From an uncultured Collinsella sp. (GTDB lineage: Bacteria > Actinomycetota > Coriobacteriia > Coriobacteriales > Coriobacteriaceae), in assembly GCA_959023295.1 (NCBI GenBank), contig CAUFBM010000003.1, positions 62,001 to 126,000 of the forward strand: a stretch of 64,000 nucleotides of DNA, written 5' to 3'. The notes under the pieces were generated by a model, which was given only the letters and a program-made list of their open reading frames with translations, did not search any database and was not told where the DNA came from. Below, one piece after another: positions 25,684 through 34,366 of the stretch (position 1 is its first letter; the number at the start of each line of letters is the position of its first letter). A program made the translations under genes and the position numbers.

Positions 25684-26606
25684 TGGGTACCGTGAACATG
25701 GCCGTCGATTTCGGCGGCGTCAAGATGCAGAACCCCATCAACACCGCAGCCGGTACCTTCGGCTACGGTTGGCAGTTCCAGAACTTCTTTGATGTCTCCC
25801 AGCTGGGCGCCATCACCACTAAGGGCTGCGCCGCCGAGCCCTGGCCGGGCAACCCTGCGCCCCGCATGGCTGAGATCCCGGGCGGCATGATCAACTCCGT
25901 GGGCTTGCAGAACCCCGGTGTCGCCGCCTTCGCCCGTGAGTCCGGCCCGTGGCTCGAGCAGCTGTCCAAGGACGGTTGCCAAGTCATTTGTCAGGTTGCC
26001 GGCCACTCTGTTGACGAGTTTGTGCGCGCGCTCGAGATGTATGTCGAGCTGTGCCCCTGGGCTGCCGGCTACGAGATCAACGTCAGCTGCCCCAATATCG
26101 CCGCCGGCGGTGCCGCCATGGGCTCCTCGCCCGAGGGCGCCTCTGCCGTTATGGCTGCCTGCCGTAAGGTGACCGATAAGCCGCTGTTCGTCAAGATGGC
26201 TCCGGTCAACGTCGCCGAGATTGCCAAGGCTCTCGAGGCCGCCGGCGCCGACGGCCTTTCGGTCATTAACTCCATCCAGGGCATGGCCATCGATGTTCAT
26301 ACCCGCAAGTCCCGTGTGGCCAAGCCCAAGGGCGGCCTTTCGGGCCCGCTGTGCCACCACATCGCCGTGCGCATGGTCTGGGAGGTTGCCCAGGCCGTCG
26401 ATATCCCCATCAACGGTGTCGGTGGTGTCATGACCGGCGAGGATGCGGCTGAGTTTATCTTGGCCGGCGCCACCTGCGTGTCGGTCGGCATGGCCAACTT
26501 TGTCGATCCGTGCGCTTCGCTCAAGATTGCGCACGAGCTCGAGGCCTGGGCGGAGTCCCAGGGCGTGAAGGACATCAATGAGCTGGTAGGTGCTTTCGAA
26601 TGCTAG
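25683..26606 (+). CDS. pyrD: Dihydroorotate dehydrogenase (NAD+) catalytic subunit, class 1B
   Basis: PyrD oxidises dihydroorotate with FMN and works with PyrK. Typical segments are INTAAGTFGYG, GAITTKGCAAEPWPGN, GGMINSVGLQNPGV, EINVSCPNI with the class 1B Cys, LFVKMAPV and INGVGGVMTGEDAAEFILAG. Length 307. GTG 25683 overlaps the pyrK stop; GTG 25692 and ATG 25698 are also in frame, so the exact start is uncertain by up to 5 codons. Its end overlaps pyrF by 7 bp. Confidence 0.95.
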   Translation: MGTVNMAVDFGGVKMQNPINTAAGTFGYGWQFQNFFDVSQLGAITTKGCAAEPWPGNPAPRMAEIPGGMINSVGLQNPGVAAFARESGPWLEQLSKDGCQVICQVAGHSVDEFVRALEMYVELCPWAAGYEINVSCPNIAAGGAAMGSSPEGASAVMAACRKVTDKPLFVKMAPVNVAEIAKALEAAGADGLSVINSIQGMAIDVHTRKSRVAKPKGGLSGPLCHHIAVRMVWEVAQAVDIPINGVGGVMTGEDAAEFILAGATCVSVGMANFVDPCASLKIAHELEAWAESQGVKDINELVGAFEC

Positions 26607-27316
26607 AGACCGATGCCCGCGACCGTGTTATCGTCGCCCTCGACTGCGACCGTGAGCGTGCGCTCGAGCTCGCCCACGAGCTTTCTGGTCATGCCGCTTG
26701 GCTCAAGGTCGGCATGACGCTCTATTACGCTGAGGGCCCCGAGATCGTCAAGACGTTTAAGGACCTGGGTTTTAAGGTCTTCCTCGACCTCAAGTTCCAT
26801 GACATTCCGCATCAGGTGCGCGGTGCCGCCCGTTCGGCCTCGCTTGCCGGTGCCGACCTGCTCTCGGTCCATGGACTGGGTTCGGGCGCTATGCTCGCTG
26901 CGTGCCGCGAGGGTGCCGAGGAGGCGCGCGAGGACCGCGCCAAGCTTGTCGCCATCACCGTGCTCACGAGCATGAACCAGGATTCGCTGGCCGAGATCGG
27001 CGTCGAGTCGCCCGTCGCCGAGGAAGCCGCCCGCCTGGCAAAGCTTGCCCAGGCCAACGGCATCGACGGCATCGTGTGCTCGCCGATGGAGGCCCATGAC
27101 ATGCGCGAGCTGCTCGGCCCCGATGCGCTGATCGTGACTCCTGGCGTGCGTCCGGTGGGTGCCGCCCTGGGCGATCAATCCCGCGTGGCGACGCCCTCCC
27201 AGGCTATCGAGCGCGGTGCGAGTCACATCGTGGTTGGCCGACCCATCACCGGTGCCGACGACCCGGTTGCCGCATTTGACGCTATCGTTGCCGAGCTGGT
27301 CGAAAACGTCGCCTAA
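26600..27316 (+). CDS. pyrF: Orotidine 5'-phosphate decarboxylase (group 1)
   Basis: PyrF makes UMP from OMP. The catalytic Lys-Asp array is in FLDLKFHDIPHQVRG, with VIVALDCD at the N-terminus, LSVHGLGSGAMLAA and the C-terminal VTPGVRPVGAALGDQ and IVVGRPITGADDP. Length 238. ATG 26600 lies within the end of pyrD. pyrE is not in the operon or elsewhere in the window. Confidence 0.96.
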   Translation: MLETDARDRVIVALDCDRERALELAHELSGHAAWLKVGMTLYYAEGPEIVKTFKDLGFKVFLDLKFHDIPHQVRGAARSASLAGADLLSVHGLGSGAMLAACREGAEEAREDRAKLVAITVLTSMNQDSLAEIGVESPVAEEAARLAKLAQANGIDGIVCSPMEAHDMRELLGPDALIVTPGVRPVGAALGDQSRVATPSQAIERGASHIVVGRPITGADDPVAAFDAIVAELVENVA

Positions 27317-27361
27317 AAGTTTCCCTCAAGTCACCACTTTTGGGTCTCATTAGCACAAATT

Positions 27362-27429
27362 AGCCCCTGTGCCTGCGAAAACTTTCCCATCCTTTGTGTG
27401 GAATCGCAGGTCAGGGGCTCAACTTTGAC
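27362..27429. other. Long bulged hairpin between pyrF and mihF
   Basis: AGCCCCTG (27362-27369) plus CCTGCGA (27372-27378) pair with TCGCAGG (27414-27420) plus CAGGGGCT (27422-27429), giving a 15-bp stem with small bulges around a 35-nt loop that can partly pair again (TTCC/GGAA). No T run follows on the plus strand. It may end the pyr transcript, or belong to a small RNA or extragenic repeat. Confidence 0.5.
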
Positions 27430-27503
27430 CTCCGCATATTGCACTTTTCGCAGGTATCGTCTAACCTATGGTGCCGTCGATTAGGCATTTAGCGCGTTTG
27501 ACG

Positions 27504-27512
27504 TGCTAAAAT
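27504..27512 (+). promoter_or_regulatory. Extended -10 promoter of mihF
   Basis: TGC followed by TAAAAT, 44 bp before the mihF start; -35 is weak. Confidence 0.6.
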
Positions 27513-27556
27513 GCCAATTATTGAATCAGATATAACCCAACTATTTGGAGGTTCGA

Positions 27557-27865
27557 ATGGCACTCCCTCAGCTTACCGACGAGCAGCGCAAGCAGGCTCT
27601 TGAGAAGGCTGCCGCCGCACGTCACGCCCGCGCTGAGCTTCGCGAGCAGATCAAGAAGGGCGAGAAGTCCCTCGAGTCCGTGCTCAACTCCGATGACCCC
27701 ATCGCTTCCCGCATGAAGGTTTCCACCCTCATCGAGTCTCTCCCCGGTTATGGCAAGGCCAAGGCCGCCAAGATCATGGAGGAACTCGGCATCTCTGCTA
27801 CCCGTCGCGTCCAGGGCCTTGGCGTCCGTCAGCGCGAGCAGCTCCTCGAGCAGCTGACCAAATAA
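27557..27865 (+). CDS. mihF: Actinobacterial integration host factor (mIHF)
   Basis: mIHF is a small helical nucleoid protein of actinobacteria that bends DNA. The 102-residue protein has the family LTDEQRKQALEKAAAARHAR N-terminal helix and the helix-hairpin-like core LIESLPGYGKAKAAKIMEEL followed by GISATRRVQGLGVRQREQLL. ATG 27557 follows TTGGAGG by 7 nt. It is directly followed by gmk and rpoZ, the arrangement known from Mycobacterium, and is one of the best taxonomic pointers in the window. Confidence 0.95.
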   Translation: MALPQLTDEQRKQALEKAAAARHARAELREQIKKGEKSLESVLNSDDPIASRMKVSTLIESLPGYGKAKAAKIMEELGISATRRVQGLGVRQREQLLEQLTK

Positions 27866-28435
27866 GTGAGCGCTCAGGATTCAAAGCTCTTTGTGATTTC
27901 TGGACCGTCAGGTGCAGGCAAGGGCACGCTCGTCACTCGTGTGCGCGAGCGTCGCTCGAACCTGGGCCTGACGGTTTCGGCTACCACGCGAGCACCACGT
28001 AAAGGTGAGGTCGACGGCGTCAACTACTTTTTCCTGACGCGCGAGGAGTTCGACCGCCGCGTGGCAAACGGTGAGTTTGTTGAGTGGGCCGAGGTCCACG
28101 GTAACTGCTACGGCACGTTGGTGAGCGAGGTTCAGTCCAAGCTCGCCTCTGGCTCGTCTCTGATCTTGGAGATCGATGTCCAGGGTGCCCTGCAGGTCAA
28201 GGAGCGTTTCCCCGAGGCCGTGTTGATCTTTATCAAGCCGCCTTCGCTCGAGGTGCTTCGCGATCGCCTGGTCGGTCGCGGTACCGAGACGCCCGAGACG
28301 ATTGAGCTGCGTATGGCGAACGCCGCCCATGAGCTTGCCCTTGCCGACCGCTACGACGACGTCGTGGTGAATGACGATCTCGACCGCGCGACCGATGAGC
28401 TCGTTCGCGTTCTCGATATGCATGAAAGGATCTGA
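27866..28435 (+). CDS. gmk: Guanylate kinase
   Basis: Gmk phosphorylates GMP to GDP. P-loop FVISGPSGAGKGTL, the GMP-binding SATTRAPRKGEVDGVNYFFL with YFF, and EIDVQGALQVKE are canonical; LID and base-binding regions follow. 189 residues. The start is GTG 27866, immediately after the mihF stop with no intervening base, so translation is coupled. Confidence 0.96.
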   Translation: MSAQDSKLFVISGPSGAGKGTLVTRVRERRSNLGLTVSATTRAPRKGEVDGVNYFFLTREEFDRRVANGEFVEWAEVHGNCYGTLVSEVQSKLASGSSLILEIDVQGALQVKERFPEAVLIFIKPPSLEVLRDRLVGRGTETPETIELRMANAAHELALADRYDDVVVNDDLDRATDELVRVLDMHERI

Positions 28436-28440
28436 GGTCC

Positions 28441-28722
28441 GTGTCCGTTGTAAAGCCTTGCATTGACGATCTTCTGGAGAAGACCGATCACAACCGCTTC
28501 CTGCTCGCTTCGCTTGCCTCCAAGCGTGCCTGCGACATCAATAGCATGCTGCGCGGCCAGCATAACCGCGTGCTCGCCGTCCAGGATGTCGACGACATCA
28601 CCATTGCGCTCTCCGGCGCCGATACCATCTCGATGGCTATGGACGAGATCGTCGACGGCGATATCTCCTACGATGAGGCCCGTTACGAGAAGGCGCTCGG
28701 CCACAAGGTTGCTGAAGCCTAA
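28441..28722 (+). CDS. rpoZ: DNA-directed RNA polymerase omega subunit
   Basis: Omega helps fold the RNA polymerase beta' subunit. This 93-residue protein starts with VVKPCIDDLLEKTDHNRFLL, then the family core ASKRACDINSML, and ends with EIVDGDISYDEARYEKALGH, like the C-terminus of omega in Firmicutes and actinobacteria. GTG 28441; the next gene thiI starts right after the TAA. Confidence 0.92.
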   Translation: MSVVKPCIDDLLEKTDHNRFLLASLASKRACDINSMLRGQHNRVLAVQDVDDITIALSGADTISMAMDEIVDGDISYDEARYEKALGHKVAEA

Positions 28723-29967
28723 ATGGCAGCTCGCGTCTGCCTGGTCCACTATCACGAGGTTGGACTGAAGGGCAAGAACCGCGCACATTTTGAGCATATC
28801 CTCATGGATAACATTAAGGCGGCCTTGGCCGCCTTTTCCGTGAATGCCGTGTCTCGAATTTCCGGTTATATCCTCGTGACCTTTAACGAGCATCAGGCCG
28901 ACGATGCGGCGCGCGTTATTCGCACCGTCCCCGGCGTTGCCCGCGTGTCCCTGGCGTACCACACCAACCGTGACCCGCAGGAGTACTGTGCCGCCGCTGT
29001 GAAGGCGCTGCGCGAGTTTGGTCCCTTCGAGTCGTTTAAGGTGCATGCCAAGCGCTCTAACACCGACTATGAGCTTACCTCGATTGATATCAATCGACAG
29101 GTGGGCGAGGTGCTGTGCGAGGCGTTTCCCGATAAAAAGGTCCAGATGCACGACCCCGACGCAATGGTGCACGTGCTGGTGGTCCAGGGTAGCGTCTACG
29201 TGTACGCGCGCTCCGAGCGCGGCGTGGGCGGTCTGCCGGTGGGTTCTGCCGGCAAGGTCGTGACGCTTCTGTCGTCGGGCATCGATTCTCCGGTGGCGAC
29301 CTGGATGCTCGCGCGTCGTGGCGCGGTGTGCGTGCCGGTACATTTCTCCGGCCGTCCGCAGACGCCCGATACGAGCGAGTATTTGGTGCAGGACATTATC
29401 CGTACGCTTGAGCCGGGTGTCCAGATCGGCCGCCTGTACGTGGTGCCGTTTGGCGATTGTCAGCGTAAGATTTCCGTCGCCTGCCCCAGCAACCTGCGCG
29501 TGATCATGTACCGTCGCATCATGTATTCGGTTGCCGAGCGCATCGCGCATATCGAGGGCGCCAAGGCTATCGTGACCGGTGAATCCCTCGGTCAGGTTGC
29601 CTCCCAGACGCTCGAGAACATCATGGCCGTCAACGAGGCCGTGAAGATTCCCGTGTTCCGTCCGCTCATTGGTTCTGATAAGCAGGAGATCATCGCGCGT
29701 GCCCAGGAGATCGGCACGTTTGATATCTCGACCGAGGCGGCTCCCGATTGCTGCACGCTGTTTATGCCGCGCCGTCCCGAGACGCACGCCAAGCTCGATG
29801 CCGTGCATGAGGCATGGGAGTTGTTCGATCACGAGGAGATGATCGAGCGTCTGCTCAAACAGACCGAGTACATCGACTTTGAGAGCAATACGTATAAGGC
29901 CCCTAAGACCTTAAAACGCAAACATTCCGAGCTCGCTCCACGTGAGATTTACCAAGATCACGAATAA
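28723..29967 (+). CDS. thiI: tRNA 4-thiouridine synthetase ThiI
   Basis: ThiI adenylates U8 of tRNA for sulfur transfer and serves thiazole synthesis in some bacteria. The 414-residue protein has an N-terminal ferredoxin-like region (VHYHEVGLKGKNRAHFE), a THUMP domain (about 60-165) and a PP-loop ATPase domain with TLLSSGIDSPVATWM near residue 184 and SLGQVASQTLENI. No C-terminal rhodanese domain is present, as in Bacillus, so sulfur must come from a partner. A DCCTLFMP segment near the end is conserved in the short form. It ends the mihF-gmk-rpoZ-thiI unit. Confidence 0.95.
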   Translation: MAARVCLVHYHEVGLKGKNRAHFEHILMDNIKAALAAFSVNAVSRISGYILVTFNEHQADDAARVIRTVPGVARVSLAYHTNRDPQEYCAAAVKALREFGPFESFKVHAKRSNTDYELTSIDINRQVGEVLCEAFPDKKVQMHDPDAMVHVLVVQGSVYVYARSERGVGGLPVGSAGKVVTLLSSGIDSPVATWMLARRGAVCVPVHFSGRPQTPDTSEYLVQDIIRTLEPGVQIGRLYVVPFGDCQRKISVACPSNLRVIMYRRIMYSVAERIAHIEGAKAIVTGESLGQVASQTLENIMAVNEAVKIPVFRPLIGSDKQEIIARAQEIGTFDISTEAAPDCCTLFMPRRPETHAKLDAVHEAWELFDHEEMIERLLKQTEYIDFESNTYKAPKTLKRKHSELAPREIYQDHE

Positions 29968-29977
29968 TGTTGTGTAT

Positions 29978-30013
29978 AGACCGGCGGTGTTTTTGCATCG
30001 TCGGTCTTTTTCT
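29978..30013 (+). terminator. Intrinsic terminator after thiI
   Basis: Arms 29978-29989 and 29996-30007 form a 12-bp stem with two wobbles, followed by TTTTTC. Confidence 0.87.
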
Positions 30014-30085
30014 ATCTGGGCATTTGGCAATAAACGGTTCATTTGTTGACGTGTGCCTGAATAAATGGACACTTTTCCGCAAGGT

Positions 30086-30116
30086 TTTGGTCAGCTTTTG
30101 GTTTGACCGCGATAAT
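30086..30116 (+). promoter_or_regulatory. 11-bp tandem TTTGGT repeats upstream of comEA
   Basis: TTTGGT at 30086-30091 and 30097-30102, exactly 11 bp apart, then GATAAT (30111-30116), a good -10 that begins 14 bp after the start of the second copy. The first copy falls where the -35 would be, so a bound protein could replace or assist -35 recognition. The same pattern occurs upstream of yraN and recA. Confidence 0.6.
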
Positions 30117-30181
30117 CAGTGTGGACATGCGGAGGCTGCGGCGTTCGTTTCCTGACACGATGGTGTTGGGAGGTGTTTGCT

Positions 30182-30892
30182 ATGGCGCAGCGCGAACAAC
30201 ACGAACGGGTTAAACGGATGGATCGCTGGGCAGAAAAGCTGCTCGGCCATAAGGCGGTGGTCGTGGCGATTCTGGTTGTCATTGCCGCCGCGAGTGGCTT
30301 GGCGATGGCAAGTTTTGGTGGCCACTCCAGCAATGTGTCGTTTGAGCGTAGTGATGAGACGGGCTCCTCAGATGTGCGTGAGGCCGGGGATGCGTCACCT
30401 GACGATGCCGATGAATCGTCTGCCAAGAGTTCTTCTGCTGCCGAGGTGTACGTCGATGTTGATGGCGCTGTTGCGAGGCCTGGTGTGTACCGGCTCAAAG
30501 ACGGAGCACGGGTGTCCCAGGCGATCGATGCTGCCGGAGGGCTTACGGCCGAGGCGGATGTGACAGGGCTTAATCGTGCGTCCAAGATTACAGATGGTCA
30601 AAAGATCTATGTGCCGACGGTAGGGGAGCAAGAAGCGGCTGCGGCGGTCGGCGGGGGCGAAAGCGGTGCTTCCACGACTTCTGGTGCGGGGTCTTCGTCG
30701 GGGCTCGTGAACATCAATACGGCAAGTGCGGCAGAGCTACAGACGCTTTCGGGCATCGGGCCTTCTATGGCCCAATCGATTATCGACGAGCGGACGCATA
30801 ACGGGGTCTTTGCCTCGGTCGATGACCTTATGCGCGTATCGGGGATCGGTGAGAAGAAGCTCGCCAAAATCAAAGATTGCATCTGCGTATGA
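30182..30892 (+). CDS. comEA: Competence protein ComEA (membrane-anchored DNA receptor)
   Basis: ComEA binds double-stranded DNA outside the membrane during transformation. The 236-residue protein has an N-terminal TM helix (about 25-45: VVVAILVVIAAASGLAMA), a Ser/Asp-rich linker, an SLBB domain (VYVDVDGAVARPGVYRLKDG) and a C-terminal tandem helix-hairpin-helix (VNINTASAAELQTLSGIGPS and LMRVSGIGEKKLAKIKDCIC). ATG 30182 follows GGGAGGTG; the GTG at 30119 would add a segment with no similarity. Its stop overlaps comEC (ATGA). Confidence 0.95.
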   Translation: MAQREQHERVKRMDRWAEKLLGHKAVVVAILVVIAAASGLAMASFGGHSSNVSFERSDETGSSDVREAGDASPDDADESSAKSSSAAEVYVDVDGAVARPGVYRLKDGARVSQAIDAAGGLTAEADVTGLNRASKITDGQKIYVPTVGEQEAAAAVGGGESGASTTSGAGSSSGLVNINTASAAELQTLSGIGPSMAQSIIDERTHNGVFASVDDLMRVSGIGEKKLAKIKDCICV

Positions 30893-33192
30893 GTGCGACC
30901 GAGCGCGAGCATGTAATGCCACCGCGCCCATTGATGCCGTGGACGATGGCCCTTTGTGCCGGGTTGTGTGCGAGCTGTGGCTTGGTGCTTAACGTGGCAG
31001 CCGATGTGCTGCTGGGAGAGCGGGCAGCGCACGTCACATTGCTTATGGCCATTCCTGTTGCGTCTGCGGCGTGCATCGTATTGGCTCGGTCCTGTATGCG
31101 TCTTGTGCGGTGGAGGCGATGGCTGTATGCCGCGGCCCTCGGCCTCGTGGCGGGGGCGGTCGTGTCCGCAGCTTGGGCGATAGGGGCGCTGCGCGTATCG
31201 AGGGCACTGGATAATCGGGCTGCGAGCAGTCTCGAATTTGTTGTGCGCGGCGACCCGTCCATCAATGACGGTTCGTACTCCTATACCTGCGATGCGTATG
31301 CGGGCGAAAAGCGTTTGGGTCAGGTACGGCTGTCGTGTGATCGTGAGCTCGGTGTCGGTTCGCATGTACGTGCTATCGGTCGAACCTCGCGCTTTGAGAA
31401 TGATGCGTATGGGCGCTCACGCGTGCTTCGGGGCGAGGTTCGAAAGGTTAAAGTCGTCCGGTTGGTATCGATCGACGAGGGCCCTCCAGGGCCGTTGTCT
31501 TGGCTGCGAAACGAGCTCCTTGCCGTTATCGCGCCCGCGACCGACCCGGCGCGCTCGCTCATTGCAGGCGTTGTCTGTGGGCGCTCGTCCGAGCTGCGTG
31601 CCCAGCCTGCGGGGGATTGGTTTTCGGTGACGGGCACGGCACATCTCATCGCCGTCTCGGGCAGCCATCTTGCCATCGTCGGTTTTGTGATTGAGAGCGG
31701 ACTGCAAAAGACGCGCCTCTCTCGTGGGCTGCAACGGGGGCTGTTGGTGTTGGCCCTCGCTGCCTATGCCGTTTTTACGGGCGCTTCGCCCTCGGCCGTG
31801 CGCGCGTGCTGCATGGTGGCGGCGTCGCTTGTCGCCAACGGCGCCGGACGTCGTCGGCATGGCCTCTCGGCTCTATTTTTGACCATGGCATTCTTTGTGC
31901 TGCTACGCCCGACGATATTGTTCGAGATGGGTTTTCAGCTTTCGTGCGCCAGCGTTTTTGCCATCCTTTCTTTTTGCCCCTACGCCACCTACGCCTTGGG
32001 CAAGCTGGGTGTGCCATCGGGCGTTGCCAGTATTTTGTCCGTCACGCTGTGCTCGCAGCTGGCGACACTTCCCGTAACCATTCCCGCATTTGGGTCGTTT
32101 TCGCTCATTGCCCCGCTTGCAAATGCCGTGATCGGTCCGGTGATAAGCGTGCTGCTCGCTTTATCGGTTGTGCTGGTGCCCTGCTCGCTTGTGCCGCTGC
32201 TGCGTCACGGGGCGCTCGTGGTGCCCGTGATCGTCGCCCGATGTGCACTGTTCTTTGAACAGCTCTTTGCCGCCGTTCCGGGCGCATCCGTAAGCGTGCC
32301 GCCCGATACGTCCCTAGTATACGTGGTGCCGTTTGCGCTGGCGGTCCTCTTGGTCTGGTGGCCACGCCCCCGCGCGCGGAGCATGGCAGCGGGGCTGCTG
32401 TGTTTAATGCTCGCAGCGGGTGTTCCGTATGTCTATTGGGATCGATGTGCGCCGCCTTCGGTAACGGTCCTCGATGTTGGCCAGGCCGATGCGATTCTGG
32501 TTCGTCAGGGTGGCGCCGTGGCACTCGTCGACTGTGGGCTCGATGACCGCGTGGTTTCGGCGTTGGTTCGCAACAATGTTCACCATATCGACGCCGTCTT
32601 CGTGACGCATTGGGATGAAGACCATTGGGGCGGTCTTCCCGACGTACTCGATCGTTTTTCGGTTGGAACCATTGCGGTCGCGGCCGATGCACTTGACGGC
32701 GCGCCTACTGAGGTCCTGAATCGCCCGGGTGTAACGTATCGGCAGGTGGCTCGCGGAGACACGGTCGATATCGGCGCATTTCGGGCTCGTGTGATGTGGC
32801 CGTTTGACACGGTGGATGGCGAGGGCAATGAGGACTCTCTTGTTTTGCTGCTCTCCTACGCTCGGGAAGGCAAGAGCCTGCGCGTGCTCCTCACTGGTGA
32901 TGCCGAGCTCGATCAGGAGCGCGAGTTTGTACAGGAGGTGGGCGATATCGATGTGCTCAAGCTGGGGCATCACGGCTCAAAAGTTTCCGTCGACACAGAG
33001 CTGCTGGAAACGCTTAAGCCCGAGCTCTCTATCGCGAGTGCGGGCGAGGGCAATCGCTACGGTCATCCATCCGATGCCTGCATCGATGCCGTTCGCGATG
33101 CGGGTGGCGCGTTCGCATGCACCATCGAACAGGGAGACATCACTGTCTCGCCGACTGCAACCGGTTTTGCCATGCGATGTCAGCGACCGTGA
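30889..33192 (+). CDS. comEC: Competence protein ComEC/Rec2 (DNA translocation channel)
   Basis: ComEC forms the inner-membrane channel for single-stranded DNA. The 767-residue protein has N-terminal TM helices, an OB-like DUF4131 region (about 105-190), the multi-TM competence domain with TAHLIAVSGSHLAIVGF and TGASPSAVRACCM, and a C-terminal metallo-beta-lactamase-like domain with TVLDVGQADAILV, FVTHWDEDHWGGL, LTGDAELDQE and KLGHHGSKVS. This fused nuclease-like domain is intact. ATG 30889 overlaps the comEA stop; ATG 30916 is an alternative. comEB is absent between the two. Confidence 0.95.
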   Translation: MSATEREHVMPPRPLMPWTMALCAGLCASCGLVLNVAADVLLGERAAHVTLLMAIPVASAACIVLARSCMRLVRWRRWLYAAALGLVAGAVVSAAWAIGALRVSRALDNRAASSLEFVVRGDPSINDGSYSYTCDAYAGEKRLGQVRLSCDRELGVGSHVRAIGRTSRFENDAYGRSRVLRGEVRKVKVVRLVSIDEGPPGPLSWLRNELLAVIAPATDPARSLIAGVVCGRSSELRAQPAGDWFSVTGTAHLIAVSGSHLAIVGFVIESGLQKTRLSRGLQRGLLVLALAAYAVFTGASPSAVRACCMVAASLVANGAGRRRHGLSALFLTMAFFVLLRPTILFEMGFQLSCASVFAILSFCPYATYALGKLGVPSGVASILSVTLCSQLATLPVTIPAFGSFSLIAPLANAVIGPVISVLLALSVVLVPCSLVPLLRHGALVVPVIVARCALFFEQLFAAVPGASVSVPPDTSLVYVVPFALAVLLVWWPRPRARSMAAGLLCLMLAAGVPYVYWDRCAPPSVTVLDVGQADAILVRQGGAVALVDCGLDDRVVSALVRNNVHHIDAVFVTHWDEDHWGGLPDVLDRFSVGTIAVAADALDGAPTEVLNRPGVTYRQVARGDTVDIGAFRARVMWPFDTVDGEGNEDSLVLLLSYAREGKSLRVLLTGDAELDQEREFVQEVGDIDVLKLGHHGSKVSVDTELLETLKPELSIASAGEGNRYGHPSDACIDAVRDAGGAFACTIEQGDITVSPTATGFAMRCQRP

Positions 33193-33200
33193 TGCTGCCG

Positions 33201-33230
33201 TTGGCGCGGGACCAACCCGTGGGCTAGAAT
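33201..33230 (+). promoter_or_regulatory. Promoter of holA
   Basis: TTGGCG (33201-33206), 18-bp spacer, TAGAAT (33225-33230). It gives holA expression independent of the comE unit. Confidence 0.6.
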
Positions 33231-33270
33231 GGCAAAGTACGAACACGAGAGCCTGCGGGAGGGGAGCGCG

Positions 33271-34233
33271 ATGTCCGAAACCGGTCTGTTGCCGGTATAT
33301 CTGATCGTCGGTACCGACGGAGTCAAACGCGACCACGCCGTCTCGCGTATGAAGGCGCGTCTGGAAAAGACGGGCATGGTCGAGTTCAATCTCGACGAGC
33401 GCGATATGACCAAAGACCCCGATATCGAATCGATTATCGGTTCGCTCAACACCTTTCCCATGGGCAGCGAGTTTCGCCTGGTAATTCTTGACGGCTGCTC
33501 AAAACTTGCCAAAGCGATCTCCGAGCCGCTTGTCGAGTATCTGGCGAGTCCCAGCCCCACGACGGTCTGCCTCGTCATAGCCGATTCACTCGCCAAGAAC
33601 ACGCGCCTGTACAAGGCGATCGCCAAGATTGACAAGAAGGCCGTGATCGACTGTTCGGGTACCAAGCGCTGGGAGCTGCCGCGCCGCGTGCAGCAGATGG
33701 CGACGCAGCACGGTAAGTCCATCTCGACGGCTGCTGCCGAGGAGCTCGTCTCGCGTTCGGGCGAAAACACACGTATGCTCGATAACGACCTGTCAAAGCT
33801 CGCCCAGATGGTCGAGGCGCCCCAGATTGAGCTTGCCGACGTGGAGCGTTGGATCGTGCGTACGGCCGAGGTTCAGCCCTGGGACTTTCTCAATGCGGTC
33901 TCGGCCCGTGACATGCGCCGCTCGCTTGAGCTCTTCAATCTACTGCCCTCCAAGAGCTACGTGTGGACCTACACGCTGCTATGCGGTCGCATCCGTGAGC
34001 TGATCGTCGCCAAGGCGCTCGATGGGCGTGGGCAGGGGCGTGAGCTCGCCGCGACGCTCAAGCTTCAGGCCTGGCAGGTTAAGAATCACCTGACCTGGGC
34101 ACGTCGTTTTTCGATGACCGAGCTCGTTGCCGCGCTCGAGGGCGCCGTCGATGTGGAACTCGCATTGAAGGGTTCGGCCGATTCGGAGACCGCGCTTTTG
34201 CTCTGGATTACGAACATCTTGAGAAAATCGTGA
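33271..34233 (+). CDS. holA: DNA polymerase III delta subunit
   Basis: HolA opens the beta clamp as part of the clamp loader. The 320-residue protein starts MSETGLLPVYLIVGTDGVKR and has the delta AAA+-like layout with degenerate nucleotide motifs (LVILDGCSKLAK; TTVCLVIADSLAKNTRLYKA), followed by the C-terminal collar (AVSARDMRRSLELFNLLPSK). Sequence conservation in this family is low, but position after comEC and before rpsT is the classical Bacillus yqeN place. ATG 33271 follows GGAGGGGAG; an upstream in-frame ATG has no such site. Confidence 0.88.
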   Translation: MSETGLLPVYLIVGTDGVKRDHAVSRMKARLEKTGMVEFNLDERDMTKDPDIESIIGSLNTFPMGSEFRLVILDGCSKLAKAISEPLVEYLASPSPTTVCLVIADSLAKNTRLYKAIAKIDKKAVIDCSGTKRWELPRRVQQMATQHGKSISTAAAEELVSRSGENTRMLDNDLSKLAQMVEAPQIELADVERWIVRTAEVQPWDFLNAVSARDMRRSLELFNLLPSKSYVWTYTLLCGRIRELIVAKALDGRGQGRELAATLKLQAWQVKNHLTWARRFSMTELVAALEGAVDVELALKGSADSETALLLWITNILRKS

Positions 34234-34272
34234 TGATACCTGCCTATTTGACAAATTCGTTCTATCCCTTTG

Positions 34273-34366
34273 AGGGGGAGCGTGCTATAGTAGGCGCTTG
34301 CATGACCTCACCGTGTCTCAGAGGTGTCATACATTTTTTGCAAGGAACTCGAAAGGAACTCCAGAA
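34273..34366 (+). promoter_or_regulatory. rpsT promoter and leader
   Basis: An extended -10 TGCTATAGT (34273-34281) is followed by a leader with TGACCTC (34303-34309) able to pair with GAG-GTGTCA (34321-34330, two-base bulge) and then a T run (34334-34339). This looks like a weak attenuator ahead of rpsT; S20 autoregulation is known elsewhere, and its presence here is inference. Confidence 0.45.

Noticed and set aside
29967..30155. 62-codon open frame between thiI and comEA
   Set aside because: It covers the thiI terminator and the comEA regulatory region, has no Shine-Dalgarno and no recognisable sequence.
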